Shown here: positions 8,804-17,413 of the stretch, in pieces
How positions within the stretch are numbered: position 1 is the stretch's first letter
How the letters are laid out: every line of letters begins with the position of its first letter
NCBI RefSeq assembly: GCF_030812475.1
Contig: NZ_JAUSSR010000005.1
Span: 124,001 to 188,000, forward strand
Direction of reading: 5' to 3'
DNA: 64,000 nucleotides
Source: Pseudomonas lini
GTDB taxonomy: Bacteria > Pseudomonadota > Gammaproteobacteria > Pseudomonadales > Pseudomonadaceae
Translations under genes and position numbers: made by a program
The notes under the pieces: generated by a model
What the model was told of the DNA's origin: nothing
Databases searched by the model: none
What the model saw: the letters and a program-made list of their open reading frames with translations, nothing else

Positions 8804-10180
8804 GTGAGGCTCGATAAGCTGCGCATTCAGAACTATCGCTGCTTTGGAGAGTTCGAGATCGACTTCGATCCGCATCTGACCATACTGATTGCCTCCAACG
8901 GTGGTGGTAAAACCACCATTCTGGATGCGGCCCGTGTCGCTCTGTGGCCTTTTGTCAAAGGCTTTGACCTGGGCAGCCAGACAGGGAAATCCGCCACCAT
9001 CCAGAACGAAGATGTGCGACTCGCACAATTCAGCAGTGGCAACATGGAGTCTCAAACGCCCAGTGCCATTGAAGCCTGGGGGAAATGGGCGGACGGCGCT
9101 GGCCGGGACCATTGGTTGCAGCAACGCCTGAGCTTGAAAAAATCCACCAATACCATCGGCGACGCTGGCTCGAAAGCGCTTACCTCATTCGGCAAATCGC
9201 TTCAGGAGCAGGTGCGTAACGATGCGCACGTGATTTTGCCCATGGTGACCTACCTGGGAACTTCACGACTCTGGTACGAGGGGCGATTCACCTCGGCCGC
9301 CGCTCAAACTACACTCGACAAGAGCGAATATTCCAGGACGTCCGGGTATCTGAACTGCCTGTCCTATTCGTCCAGTTTCAAAACCTTCACTGCCTGGTAC
9401 AGCTGGATCTATCTCAGCTATCGTGAAGCCCAATTGATCGCTCTGGAGCGCAAAGAAAAAACCTCCGATGCCGGGCTGCGCTTTGAACAGATTATCGCAG
9501 CCATCAAGGATGCCATCGACCGGTTGATTAAAGTGCCCACCGGCTGGCACAGCCTTGAGTACAGCGCCAGCCATCAACAGCAGTTGGTCATGCACCATCC
9601 TGAACAAGGGGTGTTGCCTGTCGATATGCTCAGCGATGGACTGCGCAACACCATTGCCATGGTCGCCGACCTCGCCTTTCGTGCTTGTAAACTCAACCCT
9701 CATCTCGAGGCGCGAGCACCGCTGGAAACACCGGGTATCGCGTTGATCGATGAAGTCGATATGTTTCTGCATCCCTATTGGCAGCAGTCAATAATAGGAT
9801 CATTGCGAGCTGCTTTTCCCGCCATGCAGTTCATCGTCACGACTCATAGCCCGCAGGTGCTCAGCACTGTCCGACGCGAAAATATCCGGGTAATCGGCCA
9901 AGACGCCCGAGGCCTGTTGATTGCTTCCCAGCCCCTTGCGATGACCTACGGTGAGCCGAGCAACAGCGTGCTCCACAGTGTGATGCAGGTCGATCCACAG
10001 CCGCCAGTCGATGAAAAACGCGACTTGCTGCAACTCACCGAATGGGTGGACAAGGGCCGCTACGCCGAACAACGCACGATTGATCTGATGCAGCAGCTTA
10101 CCCAGGCCCTCGGCGAACAGCATCCTCAGCTTCAGCGTCTGCAGCGCAGCATAAAGCGGCAAGAGGCATTGAAGGGATGA
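8804..10180 (+). CDS. ptuA: Septu-like defence ATPase (PtuA-type AAA/ABC ATPase)
   Basis: 458 residues. It opens with LRIQNYRCFGEFEIDF, the RecF/SMC-like first strands, then a Walker A loop ASNGGGKTT (about 31-39). The centre is long and helical (about 60-260). An ABC-like signature LSDGLRN follows at about 280, then Walker B IALIDEVDMFLHP (about 309-321) and the H-loop VTTHSPQ. This is the PF13304-type arrangement of overcoming-lysogenisation/PtuA ATPases. The start is GTG at 8804 behind GGAG. Its ATGA overlaps the HNH gene, so the two are co-translated, as in type I Septu, where the ATPase and nuclease form one complex. The DNA looks less GC-rich than the flanks. Confidence 0.78.
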   Translation: MRLDKLRIQNYRCFGEFEIDFDPHLTILIASNGGGKTTILDAARVALWPFVKGFDLGSQTGKSATIQNEDVRLAQFSSGNMESQTPSAIEAWGKWADGAGRDHWLQQRLSLKKSTNTIGDAGSKALTSFGKSLQEQVRNDAHVILPMVTYLGTSRLWYEGRFTSAAAQTTLDKSEYSRTSGYLNCLSYSSSFKTFTAWYSWIYLSYREAQLIALERKEKTSDAGLRFEQIIAAIKDAIDRLIKVPTGWHSLEYSASHQQQLVMHHPEQGVLPVDMLSDGLRNTIAMVADLAFRACKLNPHLEARAPLETPGIALIDEVDMFLHPYWQQSIIGSLRAAFPAMQFIVTTHSPQVLSTVRRENIRVIGQDARGLLIASQPLAMTYGEPSNSVLHSVMQVDPQPPVDEKRDLLQLTEWVDKGRYAEQRTIDLMQQLTQALGEQHPQLQRLQRSIKRQEALKG

Positions 10181-10902
10181 GGTCGGTTCGCAAGCGCGGT
10201 AATGGTCCTTTTCAGCTGAATAACTCACATGCCAACCCGCCAATGACAAGCGATGCCGCCACCAGTCGCTGGAGCAGTTTTGGCTATAAGACCCAGGTTC
10301 TGGACTATCTGCTGGAAGAGCAGTACGGGTTGTGCTGCTATAGCGAAGTTCGGCCTGACCGTGTTGGCTTGGGTTTCCACATAGAACACGTCGAGAACAA
10401 GAGTCAACATCCTCAGCGAACCTTTGACTATGGCAACCTGGCGGCCGGTGCGCTGGATAGTCAAAATGATTTGCCGGCGCTCAAGACACAAGGAGCTGAA
10501 CTATTTGGTGGTCACGCGCTCGGTAAGTCGAAAGGTGTCGATAGGGGCCGCTTCATCTCGTGCCATCAGCCAGACTGTGTGCGCTTCTTCGTTTACTTGT
10601 CCGATGGCCGTGTGGTGCCTGCTGATGGACTTTCGACCCGGGACGATGATCGTGCTCGCTACACCATCGATTTGCTCAACCTCAATAGCCCTTATCTTCA
10701 AGATTTGCGCCAACGCTGGTGGGAAGAGCTGGAACAGCTTTTTGAAGAACATATCGGCCAAGATATGAACCTGCATTGTCTCGCGGGTATCGACCTTATA
10801 CCCACCGGAGCAAAGCTGAGTCAGTTCTTCAGCATTACCCGGGCGTTTTTTGGCAATATTGCCGAAGAAGTAATTGAGCGCGACGCTCCCCATCTGCAAT
10901 GA
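10177..10902 (+). CDS. ptuB: Septu-like HNH endonuclease (PtuB-type, TIGR02646-like)
   Basis: 241 residues, start overlapping the ATPase stop by four bases. The HNH-like core is LCCYSEV (about 51-57), GFHIEHVENKS (about 66-76) and TFDYGNL (about 82-88), which give the zinc-side cysteine, the catalytic His pair and the Asn. This order matches the TIGR02646 HNH proteins found with Septu and with some retrons. The second Cys of the usual CxYC is Ser here. A Trp/Glu-rich helical C-terminus follows. The inferred job is nucleic-acid cleavage on phage infection under control of the upstream ATPase. No reverse transcriptase lies nearby, so it is not a retron. Confidence 0.75.
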   Translation: MRSVRKRGNGPFQLNNSHANPPMTSDAATSRWSSFGYKTQVLDYLLEEQYGLCCYSEVRPDRVGLGFHIEHVENKSQHPQRTFDYGNLAAGALDSQNDLPALKTQGAELFGGHALGKSKGVDRGRFISCHQPDCVRFFVYLSDGRVVPADGLSTRDDDRARYTIDLLNLNSPYLQDLRQRWWEELEQLFEEHIGQDMNLHCLAGIDLIPTGAKLSQFFSITRAFFGNIAEEVIERDAPHLQ

Positions 10903-10910
10903 CATGCAGG

Positions 10911-11010
10911 ACCTGTAGGAGCCGGCTTGCCGGCGAAGAGGCCAGCACATTCAACACCTTTGTCGACTGACACACCGCTTTCGCCGGCAAGCCGGTCTCT
11001 CTCCCACAGC
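10911..11010. repeat. REP pair
   Basis: Facing elements TGTAGGAGCCGGCTTGCCGG (from about 10914) and CGCCGGCAAGCCGGTCTCTC (from about 10982). It forms the right border of the ATPase/HNH cassette. Confidence 0.85.
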
Positions 11011-11088
11011 CCCCCCCTCGCCACAGCAAGCCCTCACAGGGGATTGGTGCTTTACTGAAAGATCCCAAGCCCCACCGAGCCCCCCACC

Positions 11089-12009
11089 ATGAACCGCAAC
11101 GACCTGCGCCGCGTGGACATGAACCTGCTGGTGATTTTCGAAACCCTGATGTTCGAAAAAAACCTCACCCGCGCCGGGGAAAAGCTGTTCCTCGGCCAGC
11201 CCGCCGTCAGTGCCTCGCTGGCCAAGCTGCGGGATCTGTTCGACGATCCGCTGCTGGTGCGCAACGGTCGGGTGCTGGAGCCGACTCAGCGCGCGCTGCA
11301 GATTCTCAAGGAGTTGCAGCCGGCGATGGACACCATTTCCGGCGCGGTCAGCCGGGCCAAGGATTTCGACCCGTCCACCAGCCGCGATGTGTTTCGCATC
11401 GGTTTGTCCGACGACGCCGAGTTCGGGTTGTTTCCGCCGCTGCTCAAGCAGATTCGCGAGGAGGCGCAGAACGTGGTGGTGGTGGTGCGCCGGGTGAATT
11501 TCCTGTTGATGTCGTCGATGCTCGCCACCGGGGAGATTTCCGTCGGGATCAGCTACACCACGGAGCTGCCGGCCAACGCCAAGCGCAAGAAGCTGCGGGA
11601 CCTGAGCGTGAAGATCCTGCGCGGCGACAGCCGTCCCGGCACCCTGACCCTGGATGACTATTGTGAACGGCCGCACGCGCTGGTGTCGTTTTCCGGGGAT
11701 CTGACCGGGGCCATCGACAACGACCTGGCCCGTATCGGTCGGTCGCGCCGGGTGGTGCTGGCGGTGCCGCAGTTTGCCGGCCTGCGTGCATTGCTCGCAG
11801 GCACCGACATGCTCGCCACGGTGCCGGACTACGCCGCCTGCGCGTTGATCGAGGGCAGCAGCCAGTTGCGGGCCGACGACCCGCCGTTCGAGATCACCCT
11901 GTCCGAACTGTCCATGGTCTGGAACGGGGTCAACGATAACGATCCGGCAGAACGCTGGTTGCGCTCGAAAATTGTACAGCACATGGCCGCGCCATCGCCG
12001 GCGCAGTAA
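11089..12009 (+). CDS. LysR-family regulator, NodD-like branch
   Basis: 306 residues. LRRVDMNLLVIFETLMFEKN and FLGQPAVSASLAKLRDLFDD form the winged helix-turn-helix; the DPLLVRNGRVLEPT continuation is typical of the NodD/LeuO-type branch. The effector domain spans about 95-300. No good ribosome site precedes the ATG at 11089 (upstream is C-rich), so expression may be weak or leaderless. Its last 80 bases overlap, in antisense, the end of the DinB gene on the other strand. The target is unknown. Confidence 0.87.
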   Translation: MNRNDLRRVDMNLLVIFETLMFEKNLTRAGEKLFLGQPAVSASLAKLRDLFDDPLLVRNGRVLEPTQRALQILKELQPAMDTISGAVSRAKDFDPSTSRDVFRIGLSDDAEFGLFPPLLKQIREEAQNVVVVVRRVNFLLMSSMLATGEISVGISYTTELPANAKRKKLRDLSVKILRGDSRPGTLTLDDYCERPHALVSFSGDLTGAIDNDLARIGRSRRVVLAVPQFAGLRALLAGTDMLATVPDYAACALIEGSSQLRADDPPFEITLSELSMVWNGVNDNDPAERWLRSKIVQHMAAPSPAQ

Positions 12010-12526
12010 ACGAGCGCATGGGCGCCGGTTCGTACTCGCGCAGGTACACCGGCATGTCCGTGACCGGTGGCATGGCCGGAATCTCGAAATACATCTGCAC
12101 CACCCAGCCGCGGTGATAACTGGCGTGATTGACCACGTGCAGCAGCATCGCACCGGCACTCATGGTGCCGCTTTCGCCCGAGACAAAACTGAACTCGACG
12201 GGTTGATCCAGGGATTCATCGGTCTGCCGTTCGCTCCAGTCGCAGTACCAGTGATCGATGGCCTTCTGCGCCACGCGCAGCTCGGCCAGATCGGGATGCA
12301 GCAGATCGTGTGAGGTCTTGAAGCCGTGCCCTCGGCCTTCGAGGTGGGCCTGCCAGATGCAGTCCACGACGTAGATGTGGTTCAGGGTGCCGATCATGTT
12401 CTTGAATACCGAGACCCGATCTTTATTCACCTCACCCGGCGGCAGGGACGCCAGGCTGTCGAAGAGGCGTTGATCGGCCCAGCGTTTGTAATCGGCAAGC
12501 ATGCGGGCAGTGCGTGCGTTGATCAT
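11930..12526 (-). CDS. DinB-family protein
   Basis: 198 residues with the four-helix DinB fold. The three metal-binding His positions are seen in TLNHIYVVD (about 49), LLHVVNHASYHRG (about 131 and 135) and neighbours. The N-terminal MLADYKRWADQRLFDSLASL is characteristic of the family. Members are metal-dependent thiol-transferase-like proteins, but most, this one included, have no assigned reaction. The C-terminal tail of about 30 residues is encoded opposite the LysR gene end, so the two genes collide tail to tail. Confidence 0.85.
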   Translation of the reverse strand: MINARTARMLADYKRWADQRLFDSLASLPPGEVNKDRVSVFKNMIGTLNHIYVVDCIWQAHLEGRGHGFKTSHDLLHPDLAELRVAQKAIDHWYCDWSERQTDESLDQPVEFSFVSGESGTMSAGAMLLHVVNHASYHRGWVVQMYFEIPAMPPVTDMPVYLREYEPAPMRSFTAPAMARPCAVQFSSATSVLPDRYR

Positions 12527-12629
12527 CGGAGGTCTCCCACTTCAATGGGCGCACTGCCAAGCATAGCCCTCATCGACGAACGGCATCGCAGTCGCTGATC
12601 ATCGGTACACCATGATCGGGCCAGGAAGA

Positions 12630-13418
12630 TCAGAAAGTTCCGGGGTAACTGCCGCCATCCAGCAACAGGTTTTGCCCGGTGAGGAAACCGGCGTGGGCGC
12701 TGCAGATGAACGCGCAATAGGCGCCGAACTCATCGGGCTGGCCGAAGCGCTGGGCCGGAACCTGTTTGCGCCGCTGTTCGCCGATGCTGTCGACGCTGGT
12801 GCCATTGGCGTCGGCGGCGGCGCTCAGGGTCTTGTGCAGGCGCTCGGTGTCGAACGGCCCCGGCAGCAAGTTGTTGATGGTCACGTTGTTGCCCGCCAGC
12901 CGGGACTGGCGCGCGAGCCCGGCGATGAAACCGGTCAGGCCGCTGCGGGCGCCATTGGACAGGCCCAGCACATCGATCGGCGCCTTCACCGCGCCGGACG
13001 TGATATTGACGATGCGCCCGAAACCGCGCTCGGCCATGCCGTCGACGCAGGCCTTGATCAGCTCGATGGGCGTCAGCATGTTGGCATCCAGCGCCTTCAG
13101 CCAGTCTTCACGCTGCCAGTCGCGGAAGTCGCCCGGCGGCGGTCCGCCTGCGTTATTGACCAGGATGTCGACCTGCGCACAGGCGGTCAATACCTGCTCG
13201 CGCACCGCTTGCTCGCTGATGTCTCCTGCCACCGTGCGCACTTCGATGCCCGGTGCCAGTTGGCGCAATTCGTCTGCCGCCGCCTGCAAGGTTTCGTTGC
13301 CCCGGGCATTGATCACCAGGTTGACGCCCTCCTTCGCCAAGGCCCGCGCACAGGCCAGCCCCAGCCCCTTGCTGGCGGCACAGACGATCGCCCAGCGTCC
13401 CGTTATTCCCAATTCCAT
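12630..13418 (-). CDS. SDR-family oxidoreductase
   Basis: 262 residues. The coenzyme loop is AASKGLGLA (about 14-22), with NNAGGP at about 91-96, NITSGAVKA (active-site Ser), then PGPF. The expected YxxxK Tyr is not obvious: LGLSNGARSGL occupies its position, so the Tyr/Lys pair appears replaced by Ser and Arg. The ribosome site AGGAG precedes ATG 13418. SDRs without the Tyr occur among 3-oxoacyl-ACP-reductase-like proteins of this length. Function unknown; catalytic activity is doubtful until the missing Tyr is explained. Confidence 0.83.
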   Translation of the reverse strand: MELGITGRWAIVCAASKGLGLACARALAKEGVNLVINARGNETLQAAADELRQLAPGIEVRTVAGDISEQAVREQVLTACAQVDILVNNAGGPPPGDFRDWQREDWLKALDANMLTPIELIKACVDGMAERGFGRIVNITSGAVKAPIDVLGLSNGARSGLTGFIAGLARQSRLAGNNVTINNLLPGPFDTERLHKTLSAAADANGTSVDSIGEQRRKQVPAQRFGQPDEFGAYCAFICSAHAGFLTGQNLLLDGGSYPGTF

Positions 13419-13520
13419 GACCCTGCTCCTGTTGGTTGTGAGCGAATAAAATCCTCGTGCATTTTTACGTTACCACTGTCTGGCATGCTCTAACGATGGA
13501 TCAATGCCCGCTGGTGATCT

Positions 13521-13546
13521 CCCCTGTGGGAGCGAGACCGGCCAAA
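13521..13546. repeat. REP half-element remnant
   Basis: CCCTGTGGGAGCGAGACCGG is the first half of a REP; the second half is missing and replaced by unrelated sequence. Confidence 0.55.
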
Positions 13547-13566
13547 ACCACTCATTTGCAGGGGTC

Positions 13567-14505
13567 TCAGCGAATCGCCACCGGGTTGATATTGACCTGG
13601 GTCGATCCTTTGTACAGCGGCTGTCCGAGCACGAACATGAACTCCCAGGCCTTGTCCCGCACCAGCGCACGGCTATCGATCAACTCAAGGTTGTAGATGC
13701 CGTTTTTCGCCAGCATGAACTGATTGATCGGAAACTCCTGGCCGTCTGTGCCCGGGTAGATTTCCGAGGCCCAGGTATCGCCGCCGAACGCGACGATCTG
13801 TTTGTCCGCCAGCCACTTGGCTGCCGCCATGCCGATGCCCGGTTCCACGGCGAGGAATTTCTCGTTGTCCTTGCCCAGCAACTCCAGCCAGCCGGTGTTG
13901 AACAGCACCACATCGCCTTTCTGGATGGTGATGCCCTGCAGGTCCAGGGCTTTCTGGAGGTCGGCGACGCTGAACTCGGTTTTCTCCGGCACGATGGCGC
14001 TGCCGTACACCGCTGTCATGTCCAGAACCACGCCGCGGGTGACGATCGGCGGGACTTTTTCGATGCCGAGTTTCTGCACCCCTTCCACGGTCACGAAGTC
14101 CGCGGCGCGGTTGCCGTTGTAATAGACGTTATCGATTCCGATGTGGCCGATGCCGTTGAGTTGAGTGCCGACGCCGGTCCAGCCCACCACCAGTTCATCG
14201 TTGAAGGTGAATTTGTTCGGGCCCATGGTGGTGCCGCCGGCTTCGCCGGGCTGGATGTTGGTCAGGTGAAAACTGCGATGGCGGAAGGCCGGCAGGTTTT
14301 TATCGATGGGCACAGCCAAAGGGTAGGTTTTGCCGGTCTTGATCAGTTTCGCGGCGTTGAGCACCGACTCGGCGTTCAACAGATTCAGCGCGCCGATCTC
14401 ATCCTTGGCACCGTATTTCGACGCAAACCAATTTTCCGCGTCCGCGGCGTGGGCGGCATTGAGGGTGAATAACAGGGCAAACGGCAGTACCAATCGATTG
14501 AGCAT
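13567..14505 (-). CDS. Exported cyclase-family hydrolase (kynurenine-formamidase-like fold)
   Basis: 312 residues with a signal peptide (MLNRLVLPFALLFTLNAAHA, cleavage near 20). The mature protein belongs to the metal-dependent cyclase superfamily (PF04199): VGWTGVGTQLNGIGHIGID replaces the usual HxGTHxDxPxH, and DVVLFNTGW and GGDTWASE follow. In typical members several metal ligands are His; here the first part of the motif is Thr/Gln/Asn rather than His, so metal binding may differ. The start at 14505 follows AAGGAC. Periplasmic hydrolysis of an amide or lactone is a family-level inference. Confidence 0.8.
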   Translation of the reverse strand: MLNRLVLPFALLFTLNAAHAADAENWFASKYGAKDEIGALNLLNAESVLNAAKLIKTGKTYPLAVPIDKNLPAFRHRSFHLTNIQPGEAGGTTMGPNKFTFNDELVVGWTGVGTQLNGIGHIGIDNVYYNGNRAADFVTVEGVQKLGIEKVPPIVTRGVVLDMTAVYGSAIVPEKTEFSVADLQKALDLQGITIQKGDVVLFNTGWLELLGKDNEKFLAVEPGIGMAAAKWLADKQIVAFGGDTWASEIYPGTDGQEFPINQFMLAKNGIYNLELIDSRALVRDKAWEFMFVLGQPLYKGSTQVNINPVAIR

Positions 14506-14608
14506 GGGGAGTCCTTGTCTGATTGCAGTGAACCCAAGGTACGCAGCCCTGCGGTGGGGAAACAGACGGGTACGGGTAATACAATTGTTCTGGATTGGCA
14601 CGAGTAGC

Positions 14609-14706
14609 CCCCTGTAGGAGCTGGCTTGCCAGCGAAGGTTGGTCTATCAGCCAATACATGTGTCGCCTGACACGCCGCCTTCGCTGGCAAGCCAGCTCCT
14701 ACAAGG
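14609..14706. repeat. REP pair
   Basis: Facing elements CTGTAGGAGCTGGCTTGCCA (from about 14611) and CGCTGGCAAGCCAGCTCCTA (from about 14682), in a 314-base gap between divergent genes. Nothing else is recognisable in that gap. Confidence 0.87.
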
Positions 14707-14819
14707 GATCGCGTAACCGGGCGGTCATTTTGTCGTTTGCAGGTTGAACTCTGCCGGCCTGAATGACATAAACCCCGGAAATCCGGCCGCTTGATTCGGC
14801 GTTGCAAAAATAGAAACCC

Positions 14820-15824
14820 ATGAACGAAATCACCCGAACACCCTCCCCCGATCAACCGCGTTCAATCATATTCATCGCCTACCCCGAGATGGGCCTGCTC
14901 GATTTGACCGGGGCTCAAACCGTGTTCTGGGCCGCCTCCAAGGCCATGTCCAAACGCGGTTTACCGGGTTACGAGCGCCATACGGCGAGCCTCGACGGCG
15001 GCTTGATCCAGACGGCGGAAGGCCTTGCCGTCGACACCTTGGCCTTGAGCGATTTCACCGATCAGCCGATCGACACGCTGATCGTGCCCGGCGCACCGAA
15101 CATTCGTCAGGCCATGAATGAATCATTGGAACTGGTCGCCTGGCTGCAAGCCGCATCGGCCAAGGCCCGACGCACCGCCTCGGTGTGCAGTGGCGCCTTC
15201 CTGCTGGCGCAGGCCGGCTTGCTCGACGGTCGACGCGCCGCCACCCACTGGCTGCTGTGCGACATGCTCAAGCAGGGCTTCCCGTCGATTGAAGTCGACA
15301 GCGACGCGATCTTCATCCAGCAAGGTTCGGTGTGGACGTCGGCGGGCGTCAGCGCCGGCATCGATCTGGCGCTGGCCCTGGTCGAAGCCGACTGCGGGCG
15401 TGAAGTGGCGCTGGAAGTGGCCCGGGAGCTGGTGGTGTTCCTCAAGCGCCCCGGCGGCCAGGCCCAGTACAGCCAATTGCTGCAAGCGCAAACCGGGGAC
15501 AGTGCGGCCTTCGACCACCTGCACTTGTGGGTTGCGCAGAACCTCAATCATGAAAATCTTACGGTGGAAGTGCTGGCCCAACAGGTGCAGATGAGCCCGC
15601 GCAACTTTGCCCGGGTCTACAAACTCAAGACCGGCCGCACCCCGGCCAAAGCGGTCGAAGTGATGCGCCTGGAGGCTGCCCGGCGCTTGCTGGAGGATTC
15701 CGAGCGTAATATCGATCAGATCGCCCGGTTGTGCGGGTTTGGGGATGAGGAGCGGATGCGCTTTACCTTTCAGCGCAATCTCAGTATCTCGCCACGGGAT
15801 TATCGCAAGCGGTTTTCGCGATGA
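14820..15824 (+). CDS. GlxA-family transcriptional regulator (DJ-1/PfpI + AraC)
   Basis: 334 residues. The N-terminal DJ-1/PfpI-like domain (about 14-205) has the nucleophile-elbow motif ASVCSGAFLLAQAGLLDGRRAA, split here as SVCSGAF and LLAQAGLLDG. The C-terminal AraC helix-turn-helix pair (about 235-330) contains MSPRNFARVYKLKTG and IDQIARLCGFGDEERMR. The ribosome site before ATG 14820 is poor. Regulators of this class often control amine or amino-acid catabolism. It is the first of two such regulators in 4.5 kb. Its target may be the divergent exported cyclase (inference from position). Confidence 0.92.
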   Translation: MNEITRTPSPDQPRSIIFIAYPEMGLLDLTGAQTVFWAASKAMSKRGLPGYERHTASLDGGLIQTAEGLAVDTLALSDFTDQPIDTLIVPGAPNIRQAMNESLELVAWLQAASAKARRTASVCSGAFLLAQAGLLDGRRAATHWLLCDMLKQGFPSIEVDSDAIFIQQGSVWTSAGVSAGIDLALALVEADCGREVALEVARELVVFLKRPGGQAQYSQLLQAQTGDSAAFDHLHLWVAQNLNHENLTVEVLAQQVQMSPRNFARVYKLKTGRTPAKAVEVMRLEAARRLLEDSERNIDQIARLCGFGDEERMRFTFQRNLSISPRDYRKRFSR

Positions 15825-15980
15825 CTTGATGTGAAAATCAAGAGTGGCGGGGCAAAACTGGCGGATCCGCGTTTATTGGTCGAAGTGATAGTTTGTGCGG
15901 CAAGGAACTACTGAGTGCCATCAGGCATCTTAAGGTATGTAGCACTTCCTTTACGCTTCATGCTTTCGGAGGACTCCGTC

Positions 15981-16298
15981 ATGCGCCGTCTGCTTCTCAT
16001 TTCTTCGCTAGTGCTTTGCTTGCCCGTCGGTTCGGCCCTGGCCGATGTCGATGCAGGTGATGTCGCTACTTCGGCGGGTCTTTCCGCGTCGCTGTATTCG
16101 ACCTTCAAGGATGACAAAATGATGATTCCCGCCCGGGATGACGCCTCCAGTTTCGTGGCCAGTGGCGGCACGATTCGCGGGGTTTACCTGGAGTCGGTAT
16201 TGCAACAGGTTCGCCAGAACAATCCTGGCCTGAAGGCTAGCGATGAAGACCTGGCAAGAGCCATTCTGGTTCAGCAAGGCACGCCTGCCGGCCAATAG
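15981..16298 (+). CDS. DUF2388 periplasmic protein
   Basis: 105 residues with a signal peptide (MRRLLLISSLVLCLPVGSALA). The mature part has DDASSFVASGGTIRGVYLES, the conserved core of the DUF2388 family, which is largely confined to Pseudomonas. The start at 15981 follows GGAGG; a longer frame from 15915 has no such signal. The family has no established function, although some database entries wrongly call it a Holliday-junction helicase subunit. Monocistronic. Confidence 0.88.
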   Translation: MRRLLLISSLVLCLPVGSALADVDAGDVATSAGLSASLYSTFKDDKMMIPARDDASSFVASGGTIRGVYLESVLQQVRQNNPGLKASDEDLARAILVQQGTPAGQ

Positions 16299-16380
16299 AC
16301 CGTAGGTCAATCAAAACTGAAAAGTAGCGGTAGGGCTGGTGCTGATTCAATAGCGTTTCCGGCCCTGCCTTCGCGCTACG

Positions 16381-17310
16381 CTAATTTACGCTCATGCCGG
16401 ACAGACGCGCCCATCCGGCAACCATCTGTACACTGATATTCACCCCGCCACAGACCACGATCACTACGTCCCGGGCGTCGGCAATGGCCGGATGGTCCAG
16501 GTAGCCGATCGCCAGCGACACCCCGCACGCCGGCTCGACCAGGTGCCGCAGGTCATTGGCATAACGCACTACCCCCATGATCGCTTCGTCATCGCTGAGC
16601 ACCACGCATTCGTAGGTAAAATCGAGGATGTGCTGCACTGGCCAGGCGGCCACTTGCGCCGCGCCAAGCGAGGTGGCGACTGAGTCGATGCGCGTCAATC
16701 GCACTGGATGCCCGGCAGCAAGCGCCGCCGAAAAAGAAGCGGCGCCCTGGGTTTCGCAGGCGACGATCCTGCAGTCCATTCGGCCATGGCGGATCAAGCC
16801 AGTGAGGATTCCCGCCAGCAAGCCACCGCCGCCGACCGACGTCACCAGGGTATCGACCTGAGGGCAGTCCTCGAGGATTTCATCGATCATGCTGCTGTGC
16901 CCCTCCCACAACACCGGATGATCGAAGGCCGGCACATACTCGGTGCGGGCGCCCTGTGCCAGCGCCATGGCCTTTTGATTGGCATCGTCCCAGACCTTGC
17001 CATGCACGATCACCTCGGCACCGGTGTTGCGGATTCTGGCGCGGGTGGTTTCCGGGGTGGTATGCGGCACTACGATGCAGGCTTTCAGGCCCAGGCTGGC
17101 GGCGGCCACGGCCGTGGCGAACCCGGCGTTGCCAGCGGAGGGGCAAACCACTTTGCGCTTGCCCTGCGCCTTCGCCTGGGTACACAACAGCCCCATGCCG
17201 CGCAGCTTGAACGAACCGCTGGGTTGCAGGTTTTCCAGTTTGAGCCAGATGCGTCGGGTCGGGGTCGACAGGCCTGGGTGCAGAATCAAGGGTGTTCTGA
17301 TGTGAAGCAT
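16381..17310 (-). CDS. PLP-dependent serine/threonine dehydratase-like enzyme
   Basis: 309 residues, fold type II PLP enzyme. The Schiff-base Lys lies in SGSFKLRG (about Lys34), the substrate loop is SAGNAGFA (about 58-65), and the phosphate-binding glycine loop is SVGGGGLL (about 162-169). VVCGGVNIS near the end is the usual ring-nitrogen site. It lacks the C-terminal ACT domain of biosynthetic IlvA, so a catabolic L-serine/L-threonine dehydratase role fits best. The start at 17310 follows AAAGGAG. It stands alone on the minus strand. Confidence 0.87.
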   Translation of the reverse strand: MLHIRTPLILHPGLSTPTRRIWLKLENLQPSGSFKLRGMGLLCTQAKAQGKRKVVCPSAGNAGFATAVAAASLGLKACIVVPHTTPETTRARIRNTGAEVIVHGKVWDDANQKAMALAQGARTEYVPAFDHPVLWEGHSSMIDEILEDCPQVDTLVTSVGGGGLLAGILTGLIRHGRMDCRIVACETQGAASFSAALAAGHPVRLTRIDSVATSLGAAQVAAWPVQHILDFTYECVVLSDDEAIMGVVRYANDLRHLVEPACGVSLAIGYLDHPAIADARDVVIVVCGGVNISVQMVAGWARLSGMSVN

Positions 17311-17413
17311 GGCGGCTCCTTTGACACGCCACCGGCTCTTTGATCGTTTCAACGAGCCAAGGGTGAACGCTCATTACCCCAGCTTAGTTCACCCCGCTCC
17401 CGGAATTGCCGCC

